Assembly: GCF_007752345.1 (NCBI RefSeq)
Contig: NZ_CP036299.1
Span: 5,118,001 to 5,182,000, forward strand
Source: Planctopirus ephydatiae
GTDB taxonomy: Bacteria; Planctomycetota; Planctomycetia; Planctomycetales; Planctomycetaceae
Reading direction: 5' to 3'
Length of the DNA: 64,000 nt
The notes beneath the pieces are model-generated. The model did no database searches and was not told the DNA's origin. It saw only the letters and a list, made by a program, of their open reading frames with translations. A program made the translations under genes and the position numbers. Positions 29,301 through 38,100 of the stretch are shown piece after piece (the first letter of the stretch is position 1; the number at the start of each line of letters is the position of its first letter).

Positions 29301-30137
29301 ATGCCATTTTCAGTGCTACTGGAAACCGCTTTGCAGCCTTGTGGCTGGCTGGCGGCTTATGCCGGTTCGGCACTCACGAGCGAGACTGATCTCAAGTTTC
29401 GCAATCTGGGAGGCAAGGCGACTCAGCATCGGCCCGTGACTCCCGAGATTGGTACGTTGACCACCACAGCCCGCATGACGCAGGCATCGATGTCAGGAGG
29501 CATGATCATACAGCACTTCTCGATGGAGATGTTTGCGCGAGATGAGCGTGTCTATTCGGGAACGACTTACTTCGGGTTCTTTTCGGCAGCATCGCTCGCC
29601 AATCAGGTCGGTCTGCGAGATGCCAAACGTGTTGTGCTGGAGAATTACGCTGCTTCGGAAAGCTTCTCGCAAGCGCCTCCCTTTCCTGAAGCGAGTTATT
29701 CTTTTGTCGATCGAATCACGCATTGCCTTCTGCAGCAGGGAAGTGTTCCCGGGCGGCCCGAGCTGGCTGGTTTTGTCCGTGGGGAGGCCCAGGTCAATCC
29801 CGCAGCGTGGTACTACAAGGCGCACTTCTACGAAGACCCGGTGATGCCTGGATCGCTGGGGCTGGAAGCGTTTTTGCAGGTGATCAAGCACTGGATGGTC
29901 AAAGCCGAAATCGTGAGTACACATGGCGGTGTGAATTTCGAAACACCCGTGTGTGGTACACCCCAGGCGTGGGTCTATCGTGGTCAGGTGATTCCCAAAG
30001 ACCGCCTGGTGACGATTGATGCCGAGATCGTTTCGGTTGATCGAACAACCAATACGGTCATTGCCAACGGCTGGCTGGAAGTCGATGGGCGGGTGATCTA
30101 TCAGATGACGGGTTGGGCAGTGCGAGGTGTGGGTTGA
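23313..30137 (+). CDS. PUFA-synthase-like multidomain polyketide/fatty acid synthase
   Basis: This 2274-residue protein resembles PfaC with an acyltransferase inserted. KS (about 13-470) has Cys234 in DAACASS, His368 (CHATGT) and His407 (SNVGHL). A second KS-like domain (about 525-880) has Glu693 at the Cys position, like a chain-length factor. AT (about 1010-1330) has Ser1094 in GNSLGE. A low-complexity linker follows, then four hotdog units: pseudo (about 1540-1700), active His1775 (CHFCDDHVMPG), pseudo (about 1945-2080), and active His2171 (AHFYEDPVMPG). No ACP, ketoreductase or enoylreductase is seen, so partner proteins are needed. The start is GTG. The OleA gene follows. Confidence 0.88.
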   Translation: MSQRSPSSTDSREKIAIVGLGGYFPGAGDLHGFWGNVHSGVDAGRSVPQGRWRLESRYALGPFSQPDKALSTWGCYLDEGVWNLFPHRPSISQHLPSITEAEWNGLDPLFRLGLKTAFQTIESTQNSTLQRTDQSRPAAPLNLQTFDPGRCGVILGSIALPIEAINDLCWDVLGPRYLSKVIEVSTGTKSHGPHGSADPQRWSEQNRYALGLPAALIARELGWRGPAFTLDAACASSIYAVKLAMNELRAGRADVMLAGGLSRPDCQYTQIGFSQLKALSQGQKCRPLDARADGLVVGEGAGMFLLMRLPDAIAAGLEIHAVLVEAGLSNDRGGSLLSPRTEGQLRAMRDAYQRAGWLPESVDLIECHATGTPVGDQVEIASLHELWRQAGYRSSRAVLGAVKSNVGHLLTGAGAAALMKVVLAIKHRVLPCTANYEQPAGLLQEPHSPFAVLRESQRWEAPGHGLPRRAAVNGFGFGGINGHLLVEEFLEEASEKETAFPSTHHPVQVSVAADLTTPQPEQEPVAIIGFSAALGEASIEQLFERWQSRHPEREAARAEDPQLSWPVQRFRIPPVEQQDMLPQQGLMLDVASEAKAHAGLEGSLGDRCGLFVGIALDIESSNFHLRWRLEQELRDSGITATEHHAAVIESLVNGLHPPLTPNRVMGNLGGIVASRVARELDCGGPSFVLSSEEASSFEAIRQASEALRLKEIDLALACAVDLPDADQTGLWKSTLPDNSTYGAGAVVLKRLSDAQRDGDQIYALIEEVTSGAGAASSEELPPVFPSISALLGPAGVASGMIDTIAAVACLATRSLSPGAADALGKSAKGWQYWLRNRAEGSRRAILRSQSPIGLWSLLTLKETPQPVFSSLEATRLHLTELPLVIWPEPQTSGSEIGTVAEASPAHLTTQHQLAERARSLLAAWESSAVNGLSGRHVGPSRWQHFCEVYAARPQGVTRPLAILMVSSNASVASLLQQITTTQGQEELSQEGVLYLSAAPQDPQLAFVFPGSGSHFLGMGRELGQAFPEILEQQDRENLRLADQYRPDLLWNGESSAAIADDHRAMIFGQVTLATLMCDLLARFGVVPQVAIGNSLGESSALFGLRIWTARDEMLSRMLASRLFTGLLTPPFDTARQAWNIPPDEPVPWTSGVVECPADRLWPAIARKPKVALLIVLAPQRCLIGGDAAQVAEMLQELSLSIAPLPAPSTVHLSFVQQVEDQWRALHLLPVQERPEITVYSTATSAAYIPSTTACAEAITSQALHTIDFPAVIDAAYQEGTNLFLEIGPGSTCTRLIETILVDHDQQVSVRSACPLTAHPVRHFVRTLAWLAVRGVAVDFAPLFAPCQLTKLFEGKRKPLGLPTSPQIEIPIRRLNWKQIPVVTSEVAGVLQELLRNESSRSETHPHPGPLPEGEGMIAEQLIDTKTSSATPMTMNPPETLEAAEAAYLAFEERLARLQAAGELEITPHEQAVLSTNSVSSKRDKSTPPRSLAREECLEFAIGKIGEALGPLFAAADQYPTRVRLPDEPLMLVDRITNIEGEPLSMSHGCVVTEHDVHAARWYLDGGRIPTAIAVESGQADLFLAGWLGIDLQTRGLAVYRLLDAIVTFHRGLPVPGETIVYNIRILKFFQQGETWLFKFEFDGTVNGEPLITMREGCAGFFTESALAAGKGIIHSTLDLAPRPGKLPADWREPVAITPGSLSDAQVERLREGDLVGAFGQTFANLPLHKPYTVPGGKLRLVDRVLEIEPGGGKYGLGRIRAALDIHPDDWFLECHFCDDHVMPGTLMYECCLHTLRIYLLRMGWVSETGEIVSEPVVGIESRLKCRGQVLASTKEVWYEVTIRELGYGTDGSNSDAYCLADALMFADGKPIVEISNMSLRFTGLTKARVEAIWAGQKTVEMGRPTTQQYDVRPAIYPLERITAYSIGKPSEAFGPEYTVFDNERKIARLPGPPFQFLDRIVEVGGPPFVMKAGCHCVAQYDVPVDAWYFSANRQPEMPFSVLLETALQPCGWLAAYAGSALTSETDLKFRNLGGKATQHRPVTPEIGTLTTTARMTQASMSGGMIIQHFSMEMFARDERVYSGTTYFGFFSAASLANQVGLRDAKRVVLENYAASESFSQAPPFPEASYSFVDRITHCLLQQGSVPGRPELAGFVRGEAQVNPAAWYYKAHFYEDPVMPGSLGLEAFLQVIKHWMVKAEIVSTHGGVNFETPVCGTPQAWVYRGQVIPKDRLVTIDAEIVSVDRTTNTVIANGWLEVDGRVIYQMTGWAVRGVG
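27518..27558. repeat. Dispersed palindromic repeat inside the synthase gene
   Basis: The segment CCCTCTCCCTGAGGGAGAGGG is palindromic and flanked by GACTCACCCTCACCCTGG. It encodes HPHPGPLPEGEG in the linker between the AT and dehydratase domains (residues about 1403-1415). This peptide is a known outcome of a widespread bacterial repeat family. A related, inverted copy is at 48335-48379. Confidence 0.75.
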
Positions 30138-30270
30138 TCGTCGAGTCCCTGCGATGAGTTGTCAGGCGGGGCCACACCTGCGAATCTGTCAGGGGTTCGA
30201 GCGTTGAATATCCCGTGTGGAGATTCGAAACGACCGGCTCCGATTCCTGAAAACGGATCCTTTCATCGAT

Positions 30271-31434
30271 ATGCGTTACTCCAAAGTCTATATTGAAACG
30301 ATTGGTTACGAACTGGCGCCCGAAGTTGTTTCCTCGGTCGAGCTGGAAGAACGCCTGGCACTGGTTTACGAGAAGCTCAAAGTGAGCCCCGGGCAGCTTG
30401 AAGCCTGGACGGGGATCAGCGAACGCCGCTGGTGGCCGGAAGGCTATAAACTCACCAGTGGAGCAACAGCAGCGGCCCGCAGGGCACTCGAACAATCGAA
30501 CGTTTCGACGCGCGATCTTGGTGTGCTGATCTATGCCGGTGTCTGCCGGGAACAGTTTGAGCCGGCAACCGCGTGTGGCGTGGCAGCGAATTTGCGACTC
30601 TCCGATGACGTGGCGGTCTACGATCTCAGCAATGCCTGCCTGGGTGTGCTCAATGGGATCATCGATATTGCCAACCGGATTGAACTGGGACAGATTCGTG
30701 CGGGGATGGTCGTTTCCTGCGAATCGGCTCGCGAGATTATCGAGTTCACCATCCAGCGGTTGCTCGAAGACCCCACCATGGAGAATCTGACACATTCACT
30801 GGCCACGTTGACAGGTGGAAGTGGCGCGGTGGCTGTGATCCTCACCGATGGATCCTTCTCGCGAACACGCGGTCATAAACTGCTGGGTGGCAGCTTATTG
30901 GCTGCTCCCGAGCATCATGAACTCTGCCGCTGGGGTTTTGAATCTCTTTTACCGGCTGCCGTGAACAAGGTCGAGCAGGTGCTTCCCAGTGCCGTGACAC
31001 AAACGAGGCTGGGGTCACTCATGCCGCAACTGGTACAGCAGAAAGTGAGCGGGATCTTGCCCGCTAAACTGTCCCACGCCTTCCACCAGTTTATGCAGAC
31101 CGATTCGATTTCCGTCATGAAGTATGGTGTCGAACTGGGAGTCAAAACGTGGGCTTCGATGCTGGCCCGCTTTGGGCTGAAGCCACAGGAAATCGACAAA
31201 GTGATCTGTCATCAGGTGGGGAAGGGACATCGGGAGCAGGTTCTGAAATCGCTGGGAATTCCGCTGGAAAAAGACTTCCCGACCTTTCCCTTTCTCGGGA
31301 ACATGGGGACAGTCTCTTTGCCAATGACCGCTTCACTGGCGGAAGAGCGTGGTTTTCTGAAGAAGGGCGACCGCGTGGCATTTCTCGGGATTGGGAGCGG
31401 ACTCAACTGCCTCATGCTGGCTGTCGACTGGTAG
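30271..31434 (+). CDS. oleA: OleA-type thiolase-superfamily condensing enzyme
   Basis: This 387-residue protein matches OleA, which joins two acyl-CoA chains head to head in long-chain olefin biosynthesis. Catalytic Cys123 lies in LSNACLGVLNG, His314 in ICHQVG and Asn344 in LGNMG. Glu97 in QFEPATA matches the OleA glutamate supplied across the dimer. The C-terminal FLKKGDRVAFLGIGSGLNC is characteristic. ATG at 30271 fits the family N-terminus (RYSKVYIE); a GTG at 30217 would extend it. It lies 133 bases after the Pfa-like gene on the same strand. FabH-like function is the alternative, but the OleA features are stronger. Confidence 0.82.
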   Translation: MRYSKVYIETIGYELAPEVVSSVELEERLALVYEKLKVSPGQLEAWTGISERRWWPEGYKLTSGATAAARRALEQSNVSTRDLGVLIYAGVCREQFEPATACGVAANLRLSDDVAVYDLSNACLGVLNGIIDIANRIELGQIRAGMVVSCESAREIIEFTIQRLLEDPTMENLTHSLATLTGGSGAVAVILTDGSFSRTRGHKLLGGSLLAAPEHHELCRWGFESLLPAAVNKVEQVLPSAVTQTRLGSLMPQLVQQKVSGILPAKLSHAFHQFMQTDSISVMKYGVELGVKTWASMLARFGLKPQEIDKVICHQVGKGHREQVLKSLGIPLEKDFPTFPFLGNMGTVSLPMTASLAEERGFLKKGDRVAFLGIGSGLNCLMLAVDW

Positions 31435-31522
31435 TGGTGGAAGGTCAGCCAGGCCACCCCCGCTGTTTGTTGAGAAAACTCATGACATTTCGAAGAACTC
31501 GTTCCAGATAAGCCCAGCTAAC

Positions 31523-32929
31523 ATGTCGCGTAACTACATCAGTGAGAGCCTCTCACACGATCCGATTCACGGATACATTCCGTTCATTTCGCGCGCGGGT
31601 CTCCCTGCGGGAGAGACAGCCGAGCAGGATATCATTGATCATCCGTGGGTCCAGAGGCTCCGGCATATTCATCAGTTGCAGACAGCCTGGTGGGTTTTTC
31701 CGGCGGCGGAGCACATGCGATTTCAGCATGTGATGGGTGCCATGCATCTGGCCTCTGTCGCCATTGATTACTGGTACGATTCACTGTGCGATGCGTGCCG
31801 CAATGTCCCTTCGCGGCCTTATGTCGAATCGCTCTTACGCATGGCGGCCCTGCTGCACGATGTGGGGCATGGGCCCTTTGGCCACTTCTTTGATGATCAT
31901 TACCTGGCTCAGTTCGGTGTCACTCACGAAGATGTGGGGGGCGTGATTATCGAGCAGGAGCTGGGAGAACTGCTGCGGGGGATCCGGCGAAATCCGAAAG
32001 GAGAACTCAAGCCCCTGGAAGAACTCGATCCCCGGCAGATTTCGTGGCTGATCCGCCGGCCCAGGCCAGGTTCACCTGATGACGAAGGCCATCCCGACTG
32101 GCTCAAGAAACTGCGGGCGATGTTCAGCGGCATCTATACCGTGGATAACATGGACTTTGTTCTGCGCGATGCCTATATGACGGGCTACAACGTGCGGGCG
32201 TTTGATATCTCGCGGCTGCTCCACTATTCGTTCTTTACCCCTCAAGGCTTAACGATTCATATTCGTGGCTTACCCACGTTGATCAACTTTATCGAAACCC
32301 GTGCCAACCTCTTCCGCACGGTCTACTTTCATCGCACCGTGCGGGCCATCGATCTGGCGTTGGAAGATCTATTTCCCGAGACGATGCCACACTTGTTTCA
32401 AGGGAGCCCGATTGGTCAGTTGGAAAACTACCGCCGCTTGACCGAATCATCTTTTCTGGTCGATGTGGATCGCTTCTCGCAATCGACCGATCCTGCGACA
32501 CGCCAGTTGGGTGAGCGCTGGCAGAAGATTCTTTCACGCGAAGTCCATTGGAAGATGGCGACAGAGCGCACCATGGGGTACTACACCAGCAGTGCTGAGC
32601 GGATGTCGATCTTCTCGGAACCTGACCTCATCGAGCAGCGCTTGCGCGGCCGGTTGCCAAAGGATAAGAAGTCTATCGAATTGCGCATCGATGTGGCCCG
32701 GCATTATCACCGACCTAGTGGCAGGCTCCCAGTGGGTGGTCAAAATCATCTGTTTGATCCAGCGGCCAGTGGAATCACCGAGCTTTCGGATGATGAACTT
32801 TTCCGTCAGTTGCCGCTGAGTCTGTCGGTGTTCCGCGTGTACAGCCGGGATCACGCGAATGATAAGGCCATTACGATGGCTTTGCAGAGCCTGCTGGGCG
32901 ATGCCGGCGACGCCAAGACGAATATGTAG
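31523..32929 (+). CDS. HD-superfamily phosphohydrolase (SAMHD1/COG1078-like)
   Basis: This 468-residue protein has a classical HD metal site: His in RFQHVMGAMHLA, HD in ALLHDVGHGPFGH, and a later Asp in TVDNMDFVLRDAYMTG. The layout matches dNTP triphosphohydrolase-like proteins that hydrolyse nucleotides. The real substrate is unknown. ATG at 31523 (MSRNYISES) is preferred, since the longer frame overlaps the oleA end. It follows oleA in the same direction, with about 90 bases between, so it may be co-transcribed without sharing its role. Confidence 0.88.
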   Translation: MSRNYISESLSHDPIHGYIPFISRAGLPAGETAEQDIIDHPWVQRLRHIHQLQTAWWVFPAAEHMRFQHVMGAMHLASVAIDYWYDSLCDACRNVPSRPYVESLLRMAALLHDVGHGPFGHFFDDHYLAQFGVTHEDVGGVIIEQELGELLRGIRRNPKGELKPLEELDPRQISWLIRRPRPGSPDDEGHPDWLKKLRAMFSGIYTVDNMDFVLRDAYMTGYNVRAFDISRLLHYSFFTPQGLTIHIRGLPTLINFIETRANLFRTVYFHRTVRAIDLALEDLFPETMPHLFQGSPIGQLENYRRLTESSFLVDVDRFSQSTDPATRQLGERWQKILSREVHWKMATERTMGYYTSSAERMSIFSEPDLIEQRLRGRLPKDKKSIELRIDVARHYHRPSGRLPVGGQNHLFDPAASGITELSDDELFRQLPLSLSVFRVYSRDHANDKAITMALQSLLGDAGDAKTNM

Positions 32930-33285
32930 TGTGATTCATTTCGCGTCGAGAGCTGTCGAATTCTTCAGTCTTCCGCGAAACTTGTCTTGCCAGGTTGGGC
33001 AGCTTCTGCTATTCCCACCAATTGATCAATGTTTTCCTGCCTTTCTTTCGACCTTTGATCTCACCTCTATTCACTTTCCATCGATAGAAAATGAGCCTGC
33101 TCACAGGTTCCACTCCCCGGTTTTTGCTGCTCATTCCGTTCTAAACCTTTCCTGATTCATTTCGTGACTTCTCAATCACTGGCGATCATTTGAACCTTGG
33201 CTCATTTCTTGAGCGTCCGGGTAAGAAATCGTTGGTTTTGAGTTGATGATCCCTTTCTCATCTCCCGCCTTGTTTGCCCTCTCCT
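32930..33285. other. Spacer before the exported haem-motif protein gene
   Basis: This is a 356-base stretch, AT-richer and pyrimidine-rich, with no supported gene. It presumably contains the promoter of the following three-gene group. No clear boxes were recognised. Confidence 0.35.
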
Positions 33286-34551
33286 ATGAAACTCTGGCAA
33301 CACCCTGTTTTTGGCATGACGATTCTGACAGTCACTCTTCTAGCGAGTGCACTGGCGGAAGAAGTGCGCAGCAATGCCAGGTACGTGGTTCTGAAATCGG
33401 GGAAGGTCATCGAGGGTCAAGTGCGGCCTGTGACCGGCGGATATGCCGTCGAGCGAGGGGGCAGCACGATTTCGCTGCCGGATGAACAGGTGGCCTGCGT
33501 GGCCAGTTCCATGGCAGAGGCCTATCAGCAGATACGCGACCAGCGGAAGAAGCCAGGCGAGCGAAATCCGACGGTCGAAGATCATCAACAACTGGCCGAA
33601 TGGTGCCTCTCGCAAAACTTGTATCGAGAAGCCCGCGATGAGGTCCGCCTGGCGTTAAAGCTCGATCCTGAACGAACCGCTTTACGCCGGTTACTCATGC
33701 GTATTGAAGAAGTGCTTGATCCTGCTCCTGTGGCTGTGCAGCCGGCCCTACCCAGAACAGACGCTTTCGGTTATCAGGCCCGAAATGTCGAATCGCTGGG
33801 AGGCTTAACAACCGCGACCGCGACCGAGTTTTCGCTCAAAGTTCACCCGATTCTGATGAACAAGTGCGGCTTGGGAAGCTGCCACGGAAACTCCTCGAAG
33901 TCCGAGTTCCGCCTGAGTACCACACGCGTTTCCGGTGGGAGCCATCGGTTGTACGCCGAGCGCAATCTGGCCGCCGTAGCGAGTTTGATCAATCTGAGTG
34001 AACCCGAACAAAGCCAGCTTCTACTGATGACTCGCCAGATGCATGGCGGGATGAATCAGCCACCACTCCAGGGGTCGGCAGGCCGGCAGCAGATCGAAAC
34101 ACTGGAGCGTTGGGTGCACCGATATGCTGTCGAACGCAATCCGAAACTGACGGAAATGAATACTTATGCTCAAAGTGGATTGAATCGGCCGCAGTCCGCC
34201 GAAAACATGGAATCGACCGGGCAGATGCAAGTCAAATCGGGCGTGATCCAGGAGGGAGGCCTGCTGCCGCCTGTTCGCCAAACGGCGCCTGATGAAGATC
34301 AGCCGATCCATCCAGGTCGCGATGATGATACGGCAAAAAGTTCAGTTTCCGTCGAGGAAGAGACACCCCGTCGACATCGTCCGGATGCTTTCGATCCCGA
34401 TGCGTTCAACCGCAGGTATCACGGCCGTGAGGTACTGCGCGATCGAGCTTTGCGTGACCGCCAGAGTTCTCAAGCCACTGGACAAGCCACGGAATCAGCC
34501 CCACCTTCCGCTACCAACAACGAATCGTCTGCATCGAAAGGTCAGCCATGA
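33286..34551 (+). CDS. Exported protein with CX4CH haem-like motif
   Basis: This 421-residue protein begins with a signal peptide (MKLWQHPVFG then a hydrophobic run ending ALA). Next come a YVVLKSGKVIEGQV beta segment and helical repeat-like helices (REARDEVRLALKLDPERTALRR). KVHPILMNKCGLGSCHG follows, a planctomycete cytochrome-like motif with four residues between the Cys pair and its His. The C-terminal third is disordered and charged. It could be a periplasmic haem protein or a relic of the PSCyt family. Its stop overlaps the next start by four bases. Confidence 0.72.
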   Translation: MKLWQHPVFGMTILTVTLLASALAEEVRSNARYVVLKSGKVIEGQVRPVTGGYAVERGGSTISLPDEQVACVASSMAEAYQQIRDQRKKPGERNPTVEDHQQLAEWCLSQNLYREARDEVRLALKLDPERTALRRLLMRIEEVLDPAPVAVQPALPRTDAFGYQARNVESLGGLTTATATEFSLKVHPILMNKCGLGSCHGNSSKSEFRLSTTRVSGGSHRLYAERNLAAVASLINLSEPEQSQLLLMTRQMHGGMNQPPLQGSAGRQQIETLERWVHRYAVERNPKLTEMNTYAQSGLNRPQSAENMESTGQMQVKSGVIQEGGLLPPVRQTAPDEDQPIHPGRDDDTAKSSVSVEEETPRRHRPDAFDPDAFNRRYHGREVLRDRALRDRQSSQATGQATESAPPSATNNESSASKGQP

Positions 34552-35063
34552 TCACCAAGGTCAACACTCATCCGCTTGTGGTTTGGAGCGTCAAATGGCT
34601 GATGCTGGCTGTCGCTTTTGCCTGGCTGGTCGGTTGCTCGACGATGACGAAAAACATGCAGGATCCATTTCTGAGTTCCACGAAACCTGATGAGTTTTCT
34701 TGCGGAGAATCGCACAAAGCTTCCGCTCGAAGTTCTCGCAAGGCCTCCGCTTCGCAGCAGGCGGCCAAGCAGCCAAGCTATCCACCGATGGGTGCTTATC
34801 CGCCCGTTGATGATGCCTATGCGCGTTCGGCTCAGGCCACACGTTCAGCTCAGGCCAATCGTGCAGGCAGTATGCAGTATGGCATGCAGGTTTCGAGTGG
34901 CATGAATCCTCAAATGCCCGGTCAGATGTCGGGTGAGTATGGTGCAGCTCGTCCTCCCGCCAAAACAGCCTCGACCAAAAAGAAAGCGAAGGGAGACTTT
35001 GAAGACCCCTTCGCCACAGAAGAATTCGCCGCCAGCGAAGAGACCGGCCGGGCTTCTTTATGA
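34548..35063 (+). CDS. Lipoprotein, low complexity
   Basis: This 171-residue protein has a hydrophobic signal ending in the lipobox LVGC (Cys30), then a Ser/Ala/Gln/Pro-rich and Met-rich low-complexity region and a Lys-rich then acidic end (KKKAKGDFEDPFATEEF). Translation is coupled to the upstream exported protein by an ATGA overlap, so the two likely act together at the envelope. No family was recognised. Confidence 0.7.
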   Translation: MITKVNTHPLVVWSVKWLMLAVAFAWLVGCSTMTKNMQDPFLSSTKPDEFSCGESHKASARSSRKASASQQAAKQPSYPPMGAYPPVDDAYARSAQATRSAQANRAGSMQYGMQVSSGMNPQMPGQMSGEYGAARPPAKTASTKKKAKGDFEDPFATEEFAASEETGRASL

Positions 35064-35147
35064 ACTGAACACGACTTGGGGTACGCTATGCCGGATTCCT
35101 CCTTCGAGAAGTGAATTCGCCAGCATGCCGACACAGGACATGCCGAC

Positions 35148-38100
35148 ATGAAGTCTGTTCGTTTGCCTGCATTCCATGATCAACCTTCGATTTTCCACTG
35201 GCCATTGACCCGCATTGTCATGGTCTGGTGCGTGGCGATTGTCGGGATGAGCCTCTGCCCGGGAGTACTGTTGAAATCTCTCATAGCAAGTGAGCCTGTA
35301 CTCTCAGCAGCCGCTCCCCTGCAGGATGATGCGACGTTGCGGGCGGTCTGTACCGTAGGCAAAAAGCATATTTTCGCAGTGGGTGATCGTGGCGTCGTCT
35401 GGATCTCGAACGATGCAGGAGCCACGTGGCGGTTTTCACTGGCTCAAACTTCGCATCCTCACGGAACGGGTTCACCCAGGCTGATTCATTTGAAGTGTGC
35501 CCAATTCGTGACTGACCAGATTGGCTGGGTTGGTGGATGTGTGGGTGAACCTTCCGATCATCATCTGCAAGGTGTTCTGCTTTCGACCACAGATGGCGGC
35601 ATGACCTGGCAGGAACTGGGGGCTGGTCAGCTTCCGCCTGTGCAGCATGTGCAGTTTTTTGATATGGATCAGGCAGCCGTCGTCGTCGCTGCTGACGATG
35701 ATGTCCCCACGGGCGTGATGCGGACAGTCGATGGCGGAACCACCTGGCACCGGTTGGCTGGTCAAAGGCAGGGTCACTGGAAAACAGCCGCCTGGTTCAG
35801 CCCGGAAATGGGGCTGGTTGCGGGGAGTGATCTGAAGATTTCACTGGTCGGTGATGAGCAGCTGTTGCCTTCCAAAATGCCGGGTGGCAGCTTGCGAACA
35901 CTTCGTGGCGCTTTCGTAACGAAAGATGAACGCGGCTGGCTGGTAGGTGATGGTGCCACCGTCTTGACAACCACGAATGGTGGGATTGTCTGGGATCTTC
36001 CTCAGGGTGAGTTTCCACCGGCAACTCGAAAATTGATGGATTTTCGAGGAGTGCATGGTCTGGGTGAGCATGTCTGGATTGTGGGCTCTCCCGGCTCTGT
36101 GATCTGGCATTCCCCGAATGCTGGCCAAACGTGGGAGAACATCATCACGGGCGAGACGGCTCCTTTGGAAGCCGTCCGTTTTGTGCCGACGACGGCCGAT
36201 CAGTTGGATCATGCCGCCACGGGCTATGCCGTCGGACATCTCGGGTTGATTCTCAAGACGACCGATTCGGGCAAAACCTGGAAGGCTTTACGAGGCGGAG
36301 GTCGCAGAGCCGCACTGACGATCATGCCCGCTCGCACAGAACGCATCTCTTCGTGGGCGTTGGCGAAAGCCAGTGGTGAGCAAGGGTATCGATCGAGTGT
36401 GATTCTGCTTTCAGCGGGCCTTGATGCGAAACTGGAGCATGAAGAGGGGCTGATTCACAGTTCCAGCAATGAAGAACTTCGGCGGGCAGGCGTGCTGCTG
36501 GCGGGTGGTAACGCACTGGAAGAAGGCTGGGCCTTCCCACTTTCGACACCGGGGATGCAGCACAATCGCGAGGCCCTCTTTCGTGATTGGATGCTCAAAA
36601 CAGAAAACAAGCTGCCCGAGATGTTGCTGGGACAGATTGTGCGTCACTTGCGAACGTGGCGACCCGACGTCGTCATGATCGATCAACCGGCGGCTGATGA
36701 TGCAGTCGCTCAGTTATTGTTTGCAGCGATGTGCCGGGCCATTCCTTTAGCGGCTGATGCGACGAGATTATTCGAGCAGCAGGAAGTTGTCGGGCTGGCG
36801 CCGTGGTCAGTCTCGCGGGTTCTTCTGCGATTGCCGGATGGCAGTGTGGGTGATGCTCAAATCGAAGGCTTTGATTTTTTGCCGCGAACGGGTGTCTCAG
36901 TCAAAACAGCAGCGGCGAGAGCCGATGGGCTGTTAGAGATTCAAAGGCAGGGTCTCCAGCAGCGCGAGGCTTATCGGCGACTTGACCCGGCTCAGCTTGT
37001 GGGTGGCATTGGTTCGTTGCCAGCCGTCAGTGCGCAGGCTTCACAGGATCTGTTCGTGGGGCTGTCGATATCCCCTGGGACGGCGGCTCGTCGAGGCCTG
37101 CTCCCTGTCGATGATCAGATTCTGGCAGAGCGCATGAAGGCGGCCGCCAAGCTGCGGAATGTCGAGTCGTTTACTGGCCAGCAACTGGGTGATCCCCGTG
37201 TGGCGGGACAGATGCTGGCACAGGTGGGGCCCATCCTCGCTGGTCTTGATCATGCTCAGGGAGCCGCATTTCTGGCACAGTTGGCCCGCGATTATCGACA
37301 GCATGATCAATACGAGCTGCTCGAACAGACGCAACTCGAACTGATCCGCAGATATCCCACTTCGCCAGAAGGGACCTCGGCTCTGCGCTGGCTGGTCGCT
37401 TACTGGACGAGTGGCGAAATGATGTACCAGCTCTCACGAAAAGAAGGTTCTCTGACCAGTGTGGTGACAGCCGACACACAGCCAGTCATTCGCCGGGTGG
37501 GTGCGAATGGCGAAGAACTCGCCAATGAAGATGGTTCGTATAGTTCGCGGGATCGCTCGCCCATTGTGCGGGCTCGGGCAGAAGGTCGGTTGCAGTCGGG
37601 TCGGGGAGATTATCAGAGCGATCAGCTCAAAGGACGACAAAAGCGTGCTGCAGAACTTCTGGCTATGCTGGAGCTGCAGGAACCGAGGGTGTTTCAATCC
37701 AGTGAGGTTCAGTTTCCACTGGCGGCACTGAAGAGACATCGAGGATCCTTTGGTGAAGCCGATAGTATTTATCGCTCTTTGCTGATTCGCCAGCAGGCCC
37801 AGAGTGCAGAAGCGTCGGCCGAAATCTCGACAGATCCGATTCATCAGATTGCTGCCATGGAGATGTGGATCACGGCGGCGACGGGAGCATCACCCGGCAC
37901 AATCACGACCTCACAGTATGTTTCGCATAAGCCCGTGCTGGATGGACTCCTTTCCGATGATTGCTGGCAAGTGGCGAAGGATCTGCGATTACAGAAGCCC
38001 GGCTTATCCAACCTGGAACTGGCTGATCAGCCGCGCGATTTTGTGATGATGGCTCACGATCGGGAATTTCTCTATCTGGCCGGGAAATGTCATCGACATC

